NCBI GenBank assembly: GCA_029204225.1
Contig: CM055107.1
Location: 45,787,165-45,851,164 of the forward strand
DNA: 64,000 nucleotides
Reading direction: 5' to 3'
From: Diphasiastrum complanatum
Taxonomy: Eukaryota > Streptophyta > Lycopodiopsida > Lycopodiales > Lycopodiaceae
In this document: piece after piece, positions 1 to 12,600 of the stretch
Layout: each line of letters begins with the position of its first letter
Position numbering within the stretch: position 1 is the first letter of the stretch
Notes under the pieces: model-generated
Database searches by the model: none
What the model was told of the DNA's origin: nothing
Seen by the model: only the letters and a program-made list of their open reading frames with translations
Program-made: the position numbers and the translations under genes

Positions 1-137
1 ACCGAGTAATGTGGAGGTTATGCATATTCCTATGTCTCATATATCCACTCACTCCTCCAGTCTTGACATTGATCTTGCTTCATGGATTCTGATAATCTCA
101 TAGTGTCATCACACCTAGATTGTATCCAATCCACAAC

Positions 138-226
138 GAACCTACGCGTGACAACTAACTTCGCCTCTTTCATGGAGATTGACTAGATCTTGGATTCAGG
201 TTAGGCAAGGAAAGAAACCCACTACA
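138..226 (+). repeat. LTR 3'-end fragment of the small non-autonomous LTR family
   Basis: The sequence from 'aacgaacctacgcgtgac' to the terminal 'aaacccactaca' matches the last ~90 bp of the LTRs that end at 7671, 34963, 37942 and 39944. The rest of the LTR is absent on the left, so this is a truncated copy. It gives independent support for the LTR end (…CCCACTACA). Confidence 0.75.
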
Positions 227-1952
227 ACAAGCGATACTTCTGGCTCTAGTACAAAACATTCCAATAATCCTCAAGGTTTACTAGATCTGATATACTAGCA
301 ACACACCAAATTCAACAATGTCTTGGAAGTACTATCGTTGTCAAGTTGATAGTATAGGTAAGAGGTGTACATAAGATTCACTAAATTGTGTGTCAATTTT
401 AAGATGTGGGTTTGAAACTCGATTGTCAAGTAAGTGAGTAACAATCCAATTTATTTGTAAGTTTAAATAAATAATTAATTATATATGATCCATCTTATTA
501 GAGAGTATCAATACCTCTCAAATAGTACATCACAATTTTTATGTTATTTTACATCACATATATAAAAGTCTTAGATATTTTCACCATAAACAAACAAGAT
601 AATTATATAGCGAGTGACATTTATCACCAAATCAAATACCATGTCTTCAATATTATTTAGGTATTATTTTACTATCACACTATCTTGTTAGAAGGTAGGT
701 TATATTGGAAAGTAGTATATATCCTCATTTTTTTCTCACTTGTCTCTAGCAATTGCAAGTTTGAAGCATGACCATTCTAACAAAGAAAACTAATTTGTGG
801 GCCTTTCTTTTATTTGGGGCAATAAGCCCGTCAATTTTGAGATGTAACTCTACAATTCTACCAAAAGCTTTTCAATTCCCACATATCTATCAAGAAAACA
901 AAATCTAATAGGTAGTTTCTTGAAAATGCATGGTCTTCATCTAACAATTTCAAAATCTCAATGATTGTTGCTTATTTTTGAATATTCCTATAATACAAAA
1001 CAAGATACAATATAAATTGTTGGACCACCTCAAACAATCTTGAAAGATTATCTCTCACACCTAGTATTTTCCAAGGAGCTCATTGACATGGCAATAATCT
1101 CTTTAAATTCTAATCAAAATCAAGATAGTTGTTCATGACCAATAATAAAGCATAGGCATATCATGGACGACTTTTGCAACATATGATACGATATTGTTGT
1201 GCATGATATGAAGATCAATAGAAAGTACTCGCAATTAGGTATTCAGCAATGCACTGAGATGATGCAAGTAATATATTCCACATACACTCAATTTCTATAA
1301 TCCCACTTTGGTACACATTCACGCATTAATTTCTTGAAAAATTGTCAATATTAAAAATTTTCCATGGGCCTCTTATTAATCATGATAAAAGCTAGTCATC
1401 TCAATGATGCATCAAATCATATTTTGATCTCAATAAATGGAAGTGTCGTGGATTTGTGCTCATTTGGCCGACCACCACCCTAACTAACCATAGGTTCAAC
1501 CATCACATAAGAAAGAAGGCTAATAATAACTCGTGATCAAAAGCACAAGAATACACGTACATAACACTCTAAAATTTGTTTATAGGTAGAATGTATTTTT
1601 CAAAGTGTAACCATTTAAATCTGAGCTTGTGAAACCCTAAATTTAGTTATATAATAATTCAATAGTGACATATCTTACATACATGGTGGTAGACCTACAT
1701 ACATGTGCCTTAGTAACTTCAAAGAAGAGTAATCATGATATAGATTGGAAAACGTCGAGTTTTTTTTTTAAAACCGTAAGGGCCATTTATCATTTATTTT
1801 ATCAGAAATTTGTACGTTAATTATAGAGTATAAATCCATTTGTGTTTGTTATCTTATGTAGAAGAAGCTTGGGTAAAAAAAAAGTTATGGATAAATAATG
1901 ATTGGTTAATTCTATGAAAAACGTATCTTCTGCCTACAGCTCCGAAATAACT
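227..1952. other. AT-rich stretch without recognisable gene
   Basis: No reading frame with recognisable protein similarity, no paired repeats and no RNA gene are visible here. It is probably old, decayed repeat or intergenic DNA. Confidence 0.5.
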
Positions 1953-2065
1953 TGTGCAATTAAAGTATAATTCAGGTTCTCTACTGCTGCACTTCTCGAA
2001 AAGCATAGTGAGTTGCTTTGAAATACATAGCAAAGAGACACTCAAATGGGCATGTCATTTATTAT

Positions 2066-2146
2066 CGCTTGTTGATAGGCAAAGTTGAAGAATTGAAGCC
2101 AACTATCTTCACCACGGTACCTTGGATTCTTGATCACATCTATTCA
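2066..2146 (+). pseudogene. Long-chain acyl-CoA synthetase-like exon scrap, copy 1
   Basis: Read on the plus strand, the codons give LLIGKVEELKPTIFTTVPW, then ILDHIYS. This resembles the plant LACS segment of the type '…LKPTIFCAVPRVLDRIYSG', which lies in the AMP-binding domain of the enzymes that activate long-chain fatty acids to acyl-CoA. The match ends at TCA|GTTGAT, which could be a splice donor. Only this one exon-sized piece is recognisable and no neighbouring LACS exons are seen, so it is read as a gene fragment, not a working gene. The assignment comes from recall of the family motif, without an alignment. Confidence 0.45.
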
Positions 2147-2489
2147 GTTGATATAATTTATCAATTCATGAGATAAGTCAATAATAAATTGAATATATAT
2201 AGGAACCAGCAATTTTGTTGCTTGCCAAACATTCATGATCTGTACGTTTCAGGTACTTATTTAAAAAAAACGCCCCAAGTGCCTAGGCTGCAAATGGTAT
2301 GAAGCATTGCTTCCAACCATTGATCTTTTTATTTCTATCCAATACATGGTGGCCCTGACATGATTCAGTATTCTATGTGCAATCAAAGTATAATTCAGGC
2401 CCCTGTGTTTTCTACTGCTGCACTTCTCGAAAAGCATAGTGAGTTGCTTTAAAATACATAGCAAAAAGAAACTCAACTTTGCATGTCAA

Positions 2490-2573
2490 TATCTCTTGTT
2501 GATAGGCGAAGTTGAAGAATTGAAGCCAACTATCTTCACTACGGTACCTTGGATTCTCGATCAAATCTATTCA
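2490..2573 (+). pseudogene. Long-chain acyl-CoA synthetase-like exon scrap, copy 2
   Basis: This is the second copy of the exon scrap in the tandem duplication. It reads LLIGEVEELKPTIFTTVPW, then ILDQIYS, and also ends at a TCA|GTTGAT donor-like site. Both copies keep the frame open across the whole piece, so the duplication happened while the frame was intact or decay has been slow. The piece lies downstream of the uL15m gene and on the opposite strand. Confidence 0.45.
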
Positions 2574-3177
2574 GTTGATATAATTCATTAATTCATGAGA
2601 TAAGTCGATAATAAATTGAATTCATATAGGAACCAGCAATTTTGTTGCTTGCCAAACATTCATGATCTACAAGTTTCAGGTACTAATAATAAAAAAGAAC
2701 CCAAGCGACTAGGCTGCAAATGGTATGAAGCATTGCTTCCAACCATTGATCTTTTTATTTCTATCCAATACATGGTGGCCCTGACAGTATTCTATGGATA
2801 TTATAATTCTGCTGATCATACCACTTTTTCGAATCAATTTTCTTTCCAAATTTTGCATACTCAGTAGACGATGATGGATTGGAGCAAGTGCAGAAAACAG
2901 CCTGCCAAACTTCCATTTTAATGTTTGCAGATTAATCCATCAAACTTCAAAAGAAATGTCCAAAAGCTCCGTACATGAGGACAAAAAACAATAGCAAAAA
3001 CCAACCCCAGGTAGACCATCGAGGCAGCAAACTGAAATATTAGGTGTAAGGGGGTACAGCTGTTTCACATTAGCTATTGAATCGAAGGAAATGTTAGGTG
3101 TAACTCAGTTTTCAGTAAAGGATGATGACCCATGTCAGTATGGGGGTAGAACTACAAAAAAATTTGTTCCTGGATTT

Positions 3178-3411
3178 TTAAGCTCGCTCAACTAATATGG
3201 GGGTGGTTGGAGCAGGCAAGCGACCAATTCCATCAACCTTTGCCAATATTCTAGGTGGAGGGCGTGCTGGTTGAGGAAGCAACCTGCCCTTTTTCTGGAA
3301 CCATTCAGGATCAAGCAATGCACGTAAACCAAGTTGATTGTAGTGAACCCTCCTAACACTTCCTCCCGCTGCCTCAATTGCTTGTCTTGCCTGCACAGAT
3401 ACTCTACTGAC
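3178..3411 (-). CDS. uL15m exon 4 (77 codons plus stop)
   Basis: The exon encodes the L15 C-terminal domain, starting [19 protein letters not shown] and ending [11 protein letters not shown]-stop. The acceptor is tttctgcag|GTCAGT. The motifs [12 protein letters not shown] and KGRLLP are characteristic of plant mitochondrial L15. There are no disruptions. Confidence 0.9.
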   Translation of the reverse strand, partial: VSRVSVQARQAIEAAGGSVRRVHYNQLGLRALLDPEWFQKKGRLLPQPARPPPRILAKVDGIGRLPAPTTPILVERA

Positions 3412-3443
3412 CTGCAGAAACCTCCACAGAAAAGACAATGAAT

Positions 3444-3492
<49 letters not shown>

Positions 3493-3547
3493 CAACCTCA
3501 TTTGATGTTTCTATTAGTTATTTCTAGGAGTCATTATGTGTGCATTT

Positions 3548-3602
<55 letters not shown>

Positions 3603-6600
3603 TTACAAAATATCGCATAGTTCTTCTTGACAAGTCAAAACCAAACCTTTTGAAACATTTATTCATAAACTAACAAGATAAAATAGAGCTGAAAAAGATC
3701 ATACAGTACTCGGAACTTATTTCAAGGCGTCCAGCTGGTACCTACCACCATCCTGACAAAATCCAAGGCCTAGCTATGGAGTATCACGAGAGAGGACTTC
3801 AAAGCTCACACAACTTGAATGATTATTCAGAAAGTAGTAGGGCGTGGAAACCCCTCCAAACTATGGGCTACTTTTAGCATGTAATCTATAGAGGTGGTGT
3901 CTTGCTAATTCTAGCTCTGGAACCCACATGGGTCCTCAACCTACTTGTCATTACTTGCCTAATTAGCACATGTGGGGTGTACTATGTACATAAATGTTTT
4001 ACCCCCATGTGTTATGCACAACTTACAAGTTACAAGTATACAAGCCTTAAGGGGCAAAATAGGCATTTATTTCAACACCCCCCCCTCAATGGCTATTTTG
4101 TTCATACCAACACCTAACATGCTATGAAACTTTTCTACTAAGTGCCTTAGTAAAGATATATGTTGCTTGATTGTTGGTATCACAGTACTCGAGCTGAATT
4201 TCTCCGCTTTGTATCTTCTCTCGTAAGAAGTGCTGGTCCACCTCAATATGCTTCGTACGAGCATGGTACGCAGGATTATTGGCAAGCTGGATGAAACTCT
4301 GGCTATCACAATGAAAAATAGTAGGACCATCCTATAAAATCTGGACCTCCCCAAGAAGTCTCCTGAGCCATATTGCCTTGCAGATAGCTTTTGCCGCTGC
4401 CCTGTATTCAGCCTCTCTCGATGATAAGGTAACTGTGGGTTGTTTCGTGCTGCACCAAGAAATGGCCCTTGAACTAAGGTTGAAAGTGTAACTTGTGGTC
4501 GACTTTCGATCATCCCTATCACTTGGCCAATCCGAATCGGTAAAGCTTCCAAGCTGAAGCTTTCCGTCATTTGTGTACTCAATCCCATAGCAAGTTGCAT
4601 AGGAAATGTCTGGTCTCGTAGTGGTGAGATAAATCAGGCTACCCACAAGCTGCCTATAAAGAGTCTCGTCCACAAAAGGATTGCCATCATCTCTGGATGG
4701 CTTACTGCTGGTATCAATGGGCGTGGAAACGAGTTTGCAATCCTGCATGTTGAACCTGTTCAAGACTTCACATGCATAGTTGGCTTGGGAAATAAACACA
4801 CAGTTTTCCTTTTTCCAAACCTCCAAACCAAGACAATAGTGGATTAAGCCCAAATCCTTCATCTCGAACTCAGTTGATAAATGAGCCTTCACCTTTTCAA
4901 TAAGCTGCCCATTGTTACCCGTGATGACCAAGTCATCCACATAGAGAACTATCAAAACGATGTTCCCATCTTCCTCCTTCACGAATAGGTTGCAATCCGA
5001 CTGACTCTTTATGAATTGCTCCTTGGCAAAATAGTCGTCAATACGACTATACCAGGCCCTGGGTGCCTGCTTCAAACCATATAAGGCCTTCTTAAGCCTG
5101 CATACCATAGTTTCCTTGCCCTTAGCCTCAGAACCTTGTGGCTGTTCCATGTAGACTTCTTCAGCCAACTGTCCATTGAGAAAAGCACTCTTCACGTCCA
5201 TTTGATGGACCTCCCAACCAAAAAATGCAGCCAATGCTAAAACCAACCTGATAAATGTCATCTTAGCTACCAGTGCAAACGTCTCATCATAGTCCAAGCC
5301 CTCCTTCTGTGCATAGCCTTTAGGAACCAACCTTGCCTTATGCTTTTCGATGCTCCCATCCGATTTGTATTTGATGGCCTTGCAAAATTTTCCACAAATT
5401 TTATTTTAATGAACTCTCCACCATCGTCTGACCTGAGCATCTTTATCTTCTTTCCTGAATGTTCTTCTACCAAAGCTTTGAAATGCTGGAAGTATTTGAA
5501 TGCTTCAGATTTTAGCTTTAGAAATAAATCCAAATCTTGCGTGAGAACTCATCAATAAAGGCCATAAAGTAAAATGCCTCCCATGCAGATTTGGTTTGGG
5601 TTGGCCCCCACAAATCTGAATGTACCAAGTCAAGTATACCTGCTGCCCTGGTGGTGCTCTCCTTGGGAAACTTCTGTCTTTGTTGTTTTCCCATAGTGCA
5701 AGCCTCGTGTTGGAGGGTTTGCGGAACCCAAGGCAACCCTAACCCTAGTTAATAAGTGAGAGGGATTTGGCACCCTCCTGCGTGTGTAAGTCCAACCCGA
5801 TGATCACATAGTTATTTAATTAATTAGAATGTTAATAAAAGGACTTTAGGCCTATTTTGCGGGACTTTAAATGTCGCAGGCCTAAATGTCAAGTTAGTGA
5901 ATAAATAAGAGGTTCCCACCAAAATTGGTTTAAATTCAAATTCAAATTGGTTTCTTTCCAATTTGTGAATAGAGTTCCCTCCAATTTTTGGAACTTTGGT
6001 AGTAATTAGAAACTATAAATAGGGACCAACTCGAGTTGCTCCTCATGTTCCATCTTTTCTTCAATACAAGCTGATTGGTTCACTTGTGAAGTGGATGTGG
6101 AATGTCCTTGCTCTTCTTCTTTCCTCCATCTCTCATGCTTTCTTTGGATTTATCAATTGTTGGATCTGATCATTATTGGGATTGCTATTTCTTATGCTTT
6201 TTGTGAGAGAGAAAGGGAGAGAGAAAAGAGTAAGTTTCTATCATTGTTGTGGATTTAGGATTAATGGAAGTAGGGTTAATGGATGTAGTGTTAATGGATG
6301 TAGTGTTAATGCTTAGTGTTAATGGATGTTAGTGTTAGATCCTCCATTCATGTTGAAATCTGAACTATACTATCGCTCTCATGGGAACGAACCTACGTGT
6401 GACAATTAACTCCGTCTCTATGATGCTATAATTTTTATTGGATTCCGTTCAGTATTGGGCAAATTACAAAATTTTGAAGTTGGCAACAAAATTCGGTAAA
6501 CTTGTCAAAAACCAGAAACTTCCAGATTCGTTTTTTTTCTGCCCTGTTTGATTCATTTTTCGCCCAACCTTCTATTCTCTATAATTCCATCTGAATAGCT

Positions 6601-9600
6601 AGAGTTGTAGAGAATTGAAAGGGCTTTCTGGAAATATAATTGTTTTCTCATTTCGTTACATATTGAGAAAGTTACAAAATTTTGAAAATGTCAAAAAAAA
6701 AAGAAATTTTGCAGTTACCTTGTCGTTAGCTTCAACAATGTCATTGCTAGCAGGTGCACCTATCTACAAGGATCAACATCAACAAGCATTATCTTGGGAT
6801 CTTTTTTTGGATGGTGTCGACTACCCATTTGTCAATGCACAAGGTTATCATGAATGGCCACCGGACCCATATGGCTATTCAAGCGTCGAGGTTGGTGTCG
6901 TGGGACCGCCACTAGTTTTGGTGGGGGATACTGTTGGAGGGTTCGCAGATCCCAAGGCAACCCTAACCCTAGTTAGTAAGTGAGAGGGATTTGGCACCCT
7001 CCTGCGTGTGTAAGTCCAACCCGATGATCACATAGTTATTTGATTAAATAGAATGTTAATAAAAGGACTTTAGGCCTATTTTGCGGGACTTTTAATGTCG
7101 CAGGCCTAAATGTCAAGTTAGTGAATAAATAATAGGTTCCCACCAAAATTGGTTTAAATTCAAATTCAAATAGGTTTCCCTCCAATTTTTGGAACTTTGG
7201 TAGTAATTAGAAACTATAAATAGGGACCAACTCGAGTTGCTCCTCATGTTCCATCTTTTCTTCAATACAAGCTGATTGGTTCACTTGTGAAGTGGATGTA
7301 GAATGTCCTTGCTCTTCTTCTTTCCTCCATCTCTCATGCTTTCTTTGGATTTATCAATTGTTGGATCTGATCATTATTGGGATTGCTATTTCTTATGCTT
7401 TTTGTGAGAAAGAAAGGGAGAGAGAGAAGAGTAAGTTTCTATTATTGTTGTGGATTTAGGGTTAATGGAAGTAGGGTTAATGGATGTAGTGTTAATGGAT
7501 GTAATGTTAATGGATGTTAGTGTTAGATCTTCCATTCCATTCATGTTGAAATCTGAACTATACTATCGCTCTCATGGGAACGAACCTACGCGTGACAACT
7601 AACTCCGTCTCTATGATGCTAGATTGACTAGATCTTGGATTCAGGTTAGGCAAGGAAAAAAACCCACTACACCTCGCAAACTGAAGAGCTTGGCTTAACA
7701 ACTGGAAGCCCCTCCACCATATGATGCTGGTTCAACACCTGCATGCTTTGGTAGCCAAGATGTCCATACCTCTCATGCCACAACCTATCCACATCCCTTC
7801 CTTTTGCTGTATAAGCATGCTGACTAGGGATAGAAGTATATAACCTGTATAGATTATCTTCCTGCAATCCTTTGGCCACAACCTTCATATTATCACTCAA
7901 GTCCAACACAAGACAAGAAGTAGCATCAAATTCTACTTTCATATTTTGTTGAGTGATAGCTCCTACTGAAAGAAGATTTTTAGCAAGTCCTGGTACATAT
8001 AAGACATTCTTAATGACTTTGACTTCTCCTGATGGAAGCTTTACAGGTACTGTGCCCTTTCTCTTGAGCTTATGTGTTGAGTTGTCACCTAGGCACACCT
8101 CTTGTCCATCACAAATCCCCACAAAGGTATCAAACCAATCCCTATGAGGGGGGGGGGGTCATGTGCTTTGAAGCACCTGAGTCAATGTACCAACCACCTG
8201 TTGTAGCTTGTGAGGCCAATGCAATAGAAAATAACTCAGGTTGCCTTATGTCACTCTACAACAACAATCTCAACAACATTTCCTCCCTGCTTCTTTGTGC
8301 CCTTCTTTTGCTCTGCAAGCTTCTTCCTGCACTCAAAAACAAAGTGTGCATATTTACCACAGTAATTGCAATTCCCCTTCCTTCGAGGTGTGAAGAAGTA
8401 CTCGAGGAGGATTGTGCTTCTGACATCTGCAAGTTCTCCATTCCTTGCTCAAGTGTTTGTGGTGCTCCTTTGTTCTTGCCTTTATCTTTCTTCTTATCCT
8501 TGGCTAGATTTTGCTTCTTCTTAGAAGCAAAGGCATGCTCCTGGAAATCTTCCCTCTTGGAGAGATTAACTCTCCTCATCTCCTCCTGGAACAAGAGACC
8601 ATAGACTTCTTCATAGGTAGGGATCATTTCCCTCATAGATATCATCATACCAAAGTTCTAATAAGCATTTGACAAGCTATTCAGAACTATTGGCACCAAG
8701 TCTTTGTCAACAATAGACTCTCCAAGCACAGAAAGCTGATATCTAAGATCCTGAATCTTAGTAAGATGATTAGTAACTGTCTCCCCTGTCTCCATTCTGA
8801 GAGTATACAACTTGTTCTTCAAGTAGAGAAACCTCGTTGTACTTGTTGTCTCATACAATGCACAAAGAATGTGCCATGCATCCACAGGCCCTTTGGCTGA
8901 CCTGATTAGAGGAATCACATTATCCCTCACTGACATGTTGATGATCCTGTGTGCCTTTTCCCCTCTCTCGATATAGTCCTTGAGTTCAAGTTCAGATGTT
9001 GGAACAGGCTCCTCACCTATCACAAGCTTCCAACATTCTTCGTCTTCAAGAATGTTCTTGATCTTGAATTTCCAAATGCTAAAGTTAGTGCCATCAAGCC
9101 GGCTGGCTTCACTCAGCATGCTCTCTGCAAGAATAGACATAGCTGGATAGAAATAAAACACAAAAGGTAAACTGGGGTTTTCACCCAACTAGGGTATGCA
9201 GCGACTTGCTCAATAACCCTCAGCTTCTGGATTTGAAACTATCCTCCTGTATGGCTGTCCTAGCCCTTGTCCAAGATCCACTCAAAACTTTCACTGAAGT
9301 CCCCACTGTAGAAAGCGCCCTCCTACAGTCCTGGCTGTCCAAAAAAACTCAAAAAAATTTCTCCCAAATTAGAAACTTTTTGGCTCACTATACTCCCCTT
9401 GCCAACAGTACTCCAACCATGCAAATAGCACAGAGATCAGATGCCCCTACAAAAAGTACGCCCTCCTCAAAGATAAGCTGCTCTCCAGGAATGGCAGGAA
9501 TCTGATCAAAATAGGTCCAAGCTTTACCACACCACAGACAACATAACCTAGCTCTGATACCATAACAAATTCCAAGGCCTAGCTATGGAATATCATAACA

Positions 9601-12600
9601 GCATAGTAAGCACACTATGAAAGCTTGAAAAAACCAACTATGGAGTAGAAGACAAAAGCAAGAGAGAGAGGACTTCAAAGCTCACACAACTTGAATGACT
9701 ATTCAAAGAGTAGTAGGGCGTGGAAACCCCTCCAAACTATGGGCTACTTTTAGCATGTAATCTATAGAGGTGGTGTCTTGTCAAATTCCAAGGCCTAGCT
9801 ATGGAGTATCATAACAGCATAGTAAGCACACTATGAAAGCTTCAAAAAACCAGCTATGGAGTAGAACACAAAAGCAAGAGAGAGAGGAGTTCAAAGCTCA
9901 CACAACATAAATGAATATTCAAAGTGTAGTAGGGCGTGGAAACCCCTCCAAAGTTTGGGCTACATATAGCATGTTATGTATAGAGGTGGTGTCTTGCTAA
10001 TTCTAGCTCTAGAACCCACATGGGTCCTTAACCTACTTGATTTACTTGCCTAATTAGCACAAGTGGGGTGTACTATGTACATAAATGTTTTACCCCCATG
10101 TCTTATGCACAACTTACAAGTTACAAGTATACAAGCCTGAAGGGGCAAAATAGGCATTTATTTCAACACCCCCCCTCAATGGCTATTTTGTTCATACCAA
10201 CACCTAGCATGCTACGAAACTTTTCAAATTTTTCTCTACTAAGTGCCTTAGTAAAGATATCTGCTGCTTGTTCGTTGGTATCACAGTACTCGAGCTGAAT
10301 TTCTCCGCTTTGTATCTTCTCTCGTAAGAAGTGTTGATCCACCTCAATATGCTTCGTACGAGCATGGTACACAGGATTTTTGGCAAGCTGGATGCAACTC
10401 TGGCTGTCACATTGAAGAATAGTAGGACCATCCTATGGAATCTGCACCTCCCCAAGAAGTCTCCTGAGCCATATTGCCTCGCAGGTAGCTTTTGCCGCTG
10501 CCCTGTACTCAGCCTCTGTCGATGATAAGGTAACTGTGGGCTGTTTCTTGCTACACCAAGAAATGGCCCCTGAACCGAGGTTAAAAGTGTAACCTCTGGT
10601 CGACTTTCGATCATCCCTATCACCTGCCCAATCCGAATCAGTAAAGCCTCCAAGCTGAAGCTTTCCGTCATCTGTGTACTCAATCCCATAGCAGGTTGTC
10701 CCTTTGACGTACCTCAAAACCCTCTTGGCTGCTTTCCAATGTGCTTCAGTTGGAGAACTCATGAACTGGCTTGCTACACCAACCGCATAGGAAATGTCTG
10801 GTCTTGTAGTGGTGAGATAAATCAGACTACCCACAAGCTGCCTATAAAGAGTCTCGTCCACAAAAGGAGTGCCATCATCTCTGGATGGCTTACTGCTGGT
10901 ATCAATGGGCGTGGAAACGGGTTTGCAATCCTGCATGTTGAATCTGTTCAAGACTTCACATGCATAGTTGGCTTGGGAAATAAACACACAGTTTTCCTTT
11001 TTCCAAACCTCCAAACCAAGACAATAGTGGATTAAGCCCAAATCCTTCATCTCGAACTCAGTTGATAAATGAGCCTTCACCTTTTCAATAAGCTGCCCAT
11101 TGTTACCCGTCCAAGTCATCCACATGGAGAACTATCAAAAAGATGTTCCCATCTTCCTCCTTCACGAACAGGTTGCAATCCGACTGACTCTTTATGAATT
11201 GCTCCTTGGCAAAATAGTCGTCAATACGACTATACCAGGCCCTGGGTGCCTGCTTCAAACCATATAAGGCCTTCTTAAGCCTGCATACCATAGTTTCCTT
11301 GCCCTTAGCCTCAGAACCTTGTGGCTGTTCCATGTAGACTTCTTCAGCCAACTGTCCATTGAGAAAAGCACTCTTCACGTCCATTTGATGGACCTCCCAA
11401 CCAAAAAATGCAGCCAATGCTAAAACCAACCTGATAGACGTCATCTTAGCTACCGGTGCAAACGTCTCATCATAGTCCAAGCCCTCCTTCTGTGCATAGC
11501 CTTTAGCAACCAGCCTTGCCTTATGCTTTTCGATGCTCCCATCAGATTTGTATTTGGTCCTGTAGACCCACTTACAGCCAATAGGACGCTTCCCTTTTGG
11601 TAACTTCACCAAATCCCATGTCATTCTTGAGAATGAAGTCGTACTCCTCTTGCATAGCATGTTGCCATACCTTCTCATCTGCTGCCTCAACGAATGTATG
11701 TGGATCTTGTGAATCCAAAATAGTAGTCATAAGTGCATAGTTTGTCTCCTGGTGTTCATGCTGCTGGGCTTGCCTTTGAGACCTCCTAGCCCTTGGATTG
11801 CTGCTCTCTCCCTCATCCAATATCAAACCATCCTGCACAGTTTGCCAATACCACTTGGGAAACTTCTTCCTTGCAGTTGGTGATGAAGACGGTGAATAGG
11901 ACTCAACAGATTTGCCCCTTTCCTTCCGCTTCCTAGCCTCCTCGGATTCTTCCTCTTGATCACTCATATGATCATCCTGAGGCTCCCCAATTTATGGATG
12001 TGGGTCATCAAGTATTGGCACAAATTCACTTGTACCATCCTCCATCTCAAGTTCCTCTATAGGAGGCGTTTGATCTTCTTCAAAGATCACATCTCGACTT
12101 ATGATCCTTTTCTTGCTAGTAAGATCGTACTTTGCTTTCTTCACTGTATCCCAAGAAAATACTCTTTGCTGATTTTGCATCCAGCTTCTTCTTGTTATCC
12201 TTGGGAATATGGGCATAGGCTGTACAACCAAACACTCGCAAAGCGCCTACCTTGGGCTTAATGCCACTAAATGCCTCTTCTGGAGTCTTGCCTTCCACAG
12301 CTTTTGTTGGACTTCTATTCAACAGAAACACTGCTGTGTGCATTGCCTCGCCCCAAAAAGAGTTGGGCAACCCCTTTGCCTTGAGCATGCACCTTGCACA
12401 CTCCACAATAGTTCGGTTCTTCCCATAGCGCAAGCCTCGCAAATTGAAGAGCTTGGCTTAACAATTGGAAGCCCCTCCACCATATGATGCTGGTTCAACA
12501 CCTGCATGCTTTGGTAGCCAAGATGTCCATACCTCTCATGCCACAACCTATCCACATCCCTTCCTTTTGTTGTATAAGCATGCTGACTAGGGATAGAAGT

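Larger units (their letters stand above)
1953..2800 (+). repeat. Tandem direct duplication, unit about 425 bp, two copies
   Basis: Landmarks recur 424-428 bp apart: 'gtgcaat.aaagtataattcagg' (1953/2377), 'ttgataggc' (2072/2498), 'ggaaccagcaattttg' (2201/2629) and 'ctaggctgcaaatggtatg' (2283/2710). The copies differ by scattered substitutions and small indels. Each unit contains one LACS-like exon scrap. Confidence 0.85.
5708..7671 (+). mobile_element. Non-autonomous LTR element NA-1, inserted in copia-1
   Basis: The element begins TGTTGGAGGG and ends CCCACTACA, with a perfect 5-bp target duplication CCTCG at 5703-5707 and 7672-7676. Its 3' LTR is 6932-7671. The 5' LTR (5708-6428) has lost its last ~50 bp together with the primer site and the first part of the interior, joining LTR directly to interior at 6428/6429. 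There is no gag or pol, only a short conserved frame (6615-6983). It lies in the opposite orientation to its host copia-1. By size (intact form about 2.5 kb) it lies between TRIM and LARD classes. Confidence 0.9.

Noticed and set aside
3447-3598. GA microsatellites as GAGA-factor regulatory sites
   Set aside because: They lie inside an intron next to the acceptor, and nothing else suggests a promoter there.
4067-4600. 177-codon frame over copia-1 RNase H
   Set aside because: It is a shifted reading of the RNase H region that runs into the LTR, and the copy at 10204-10689 gives the same shadow. Neither matches a protein.
8074-8604. 176-codon plus-strand frame with Cys-rich runs (also at 12837 and 38345)
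   Set aside because: Antisense of copia gag including the zinc-knuckle codons. It recurs only because the copia sequence recurs.
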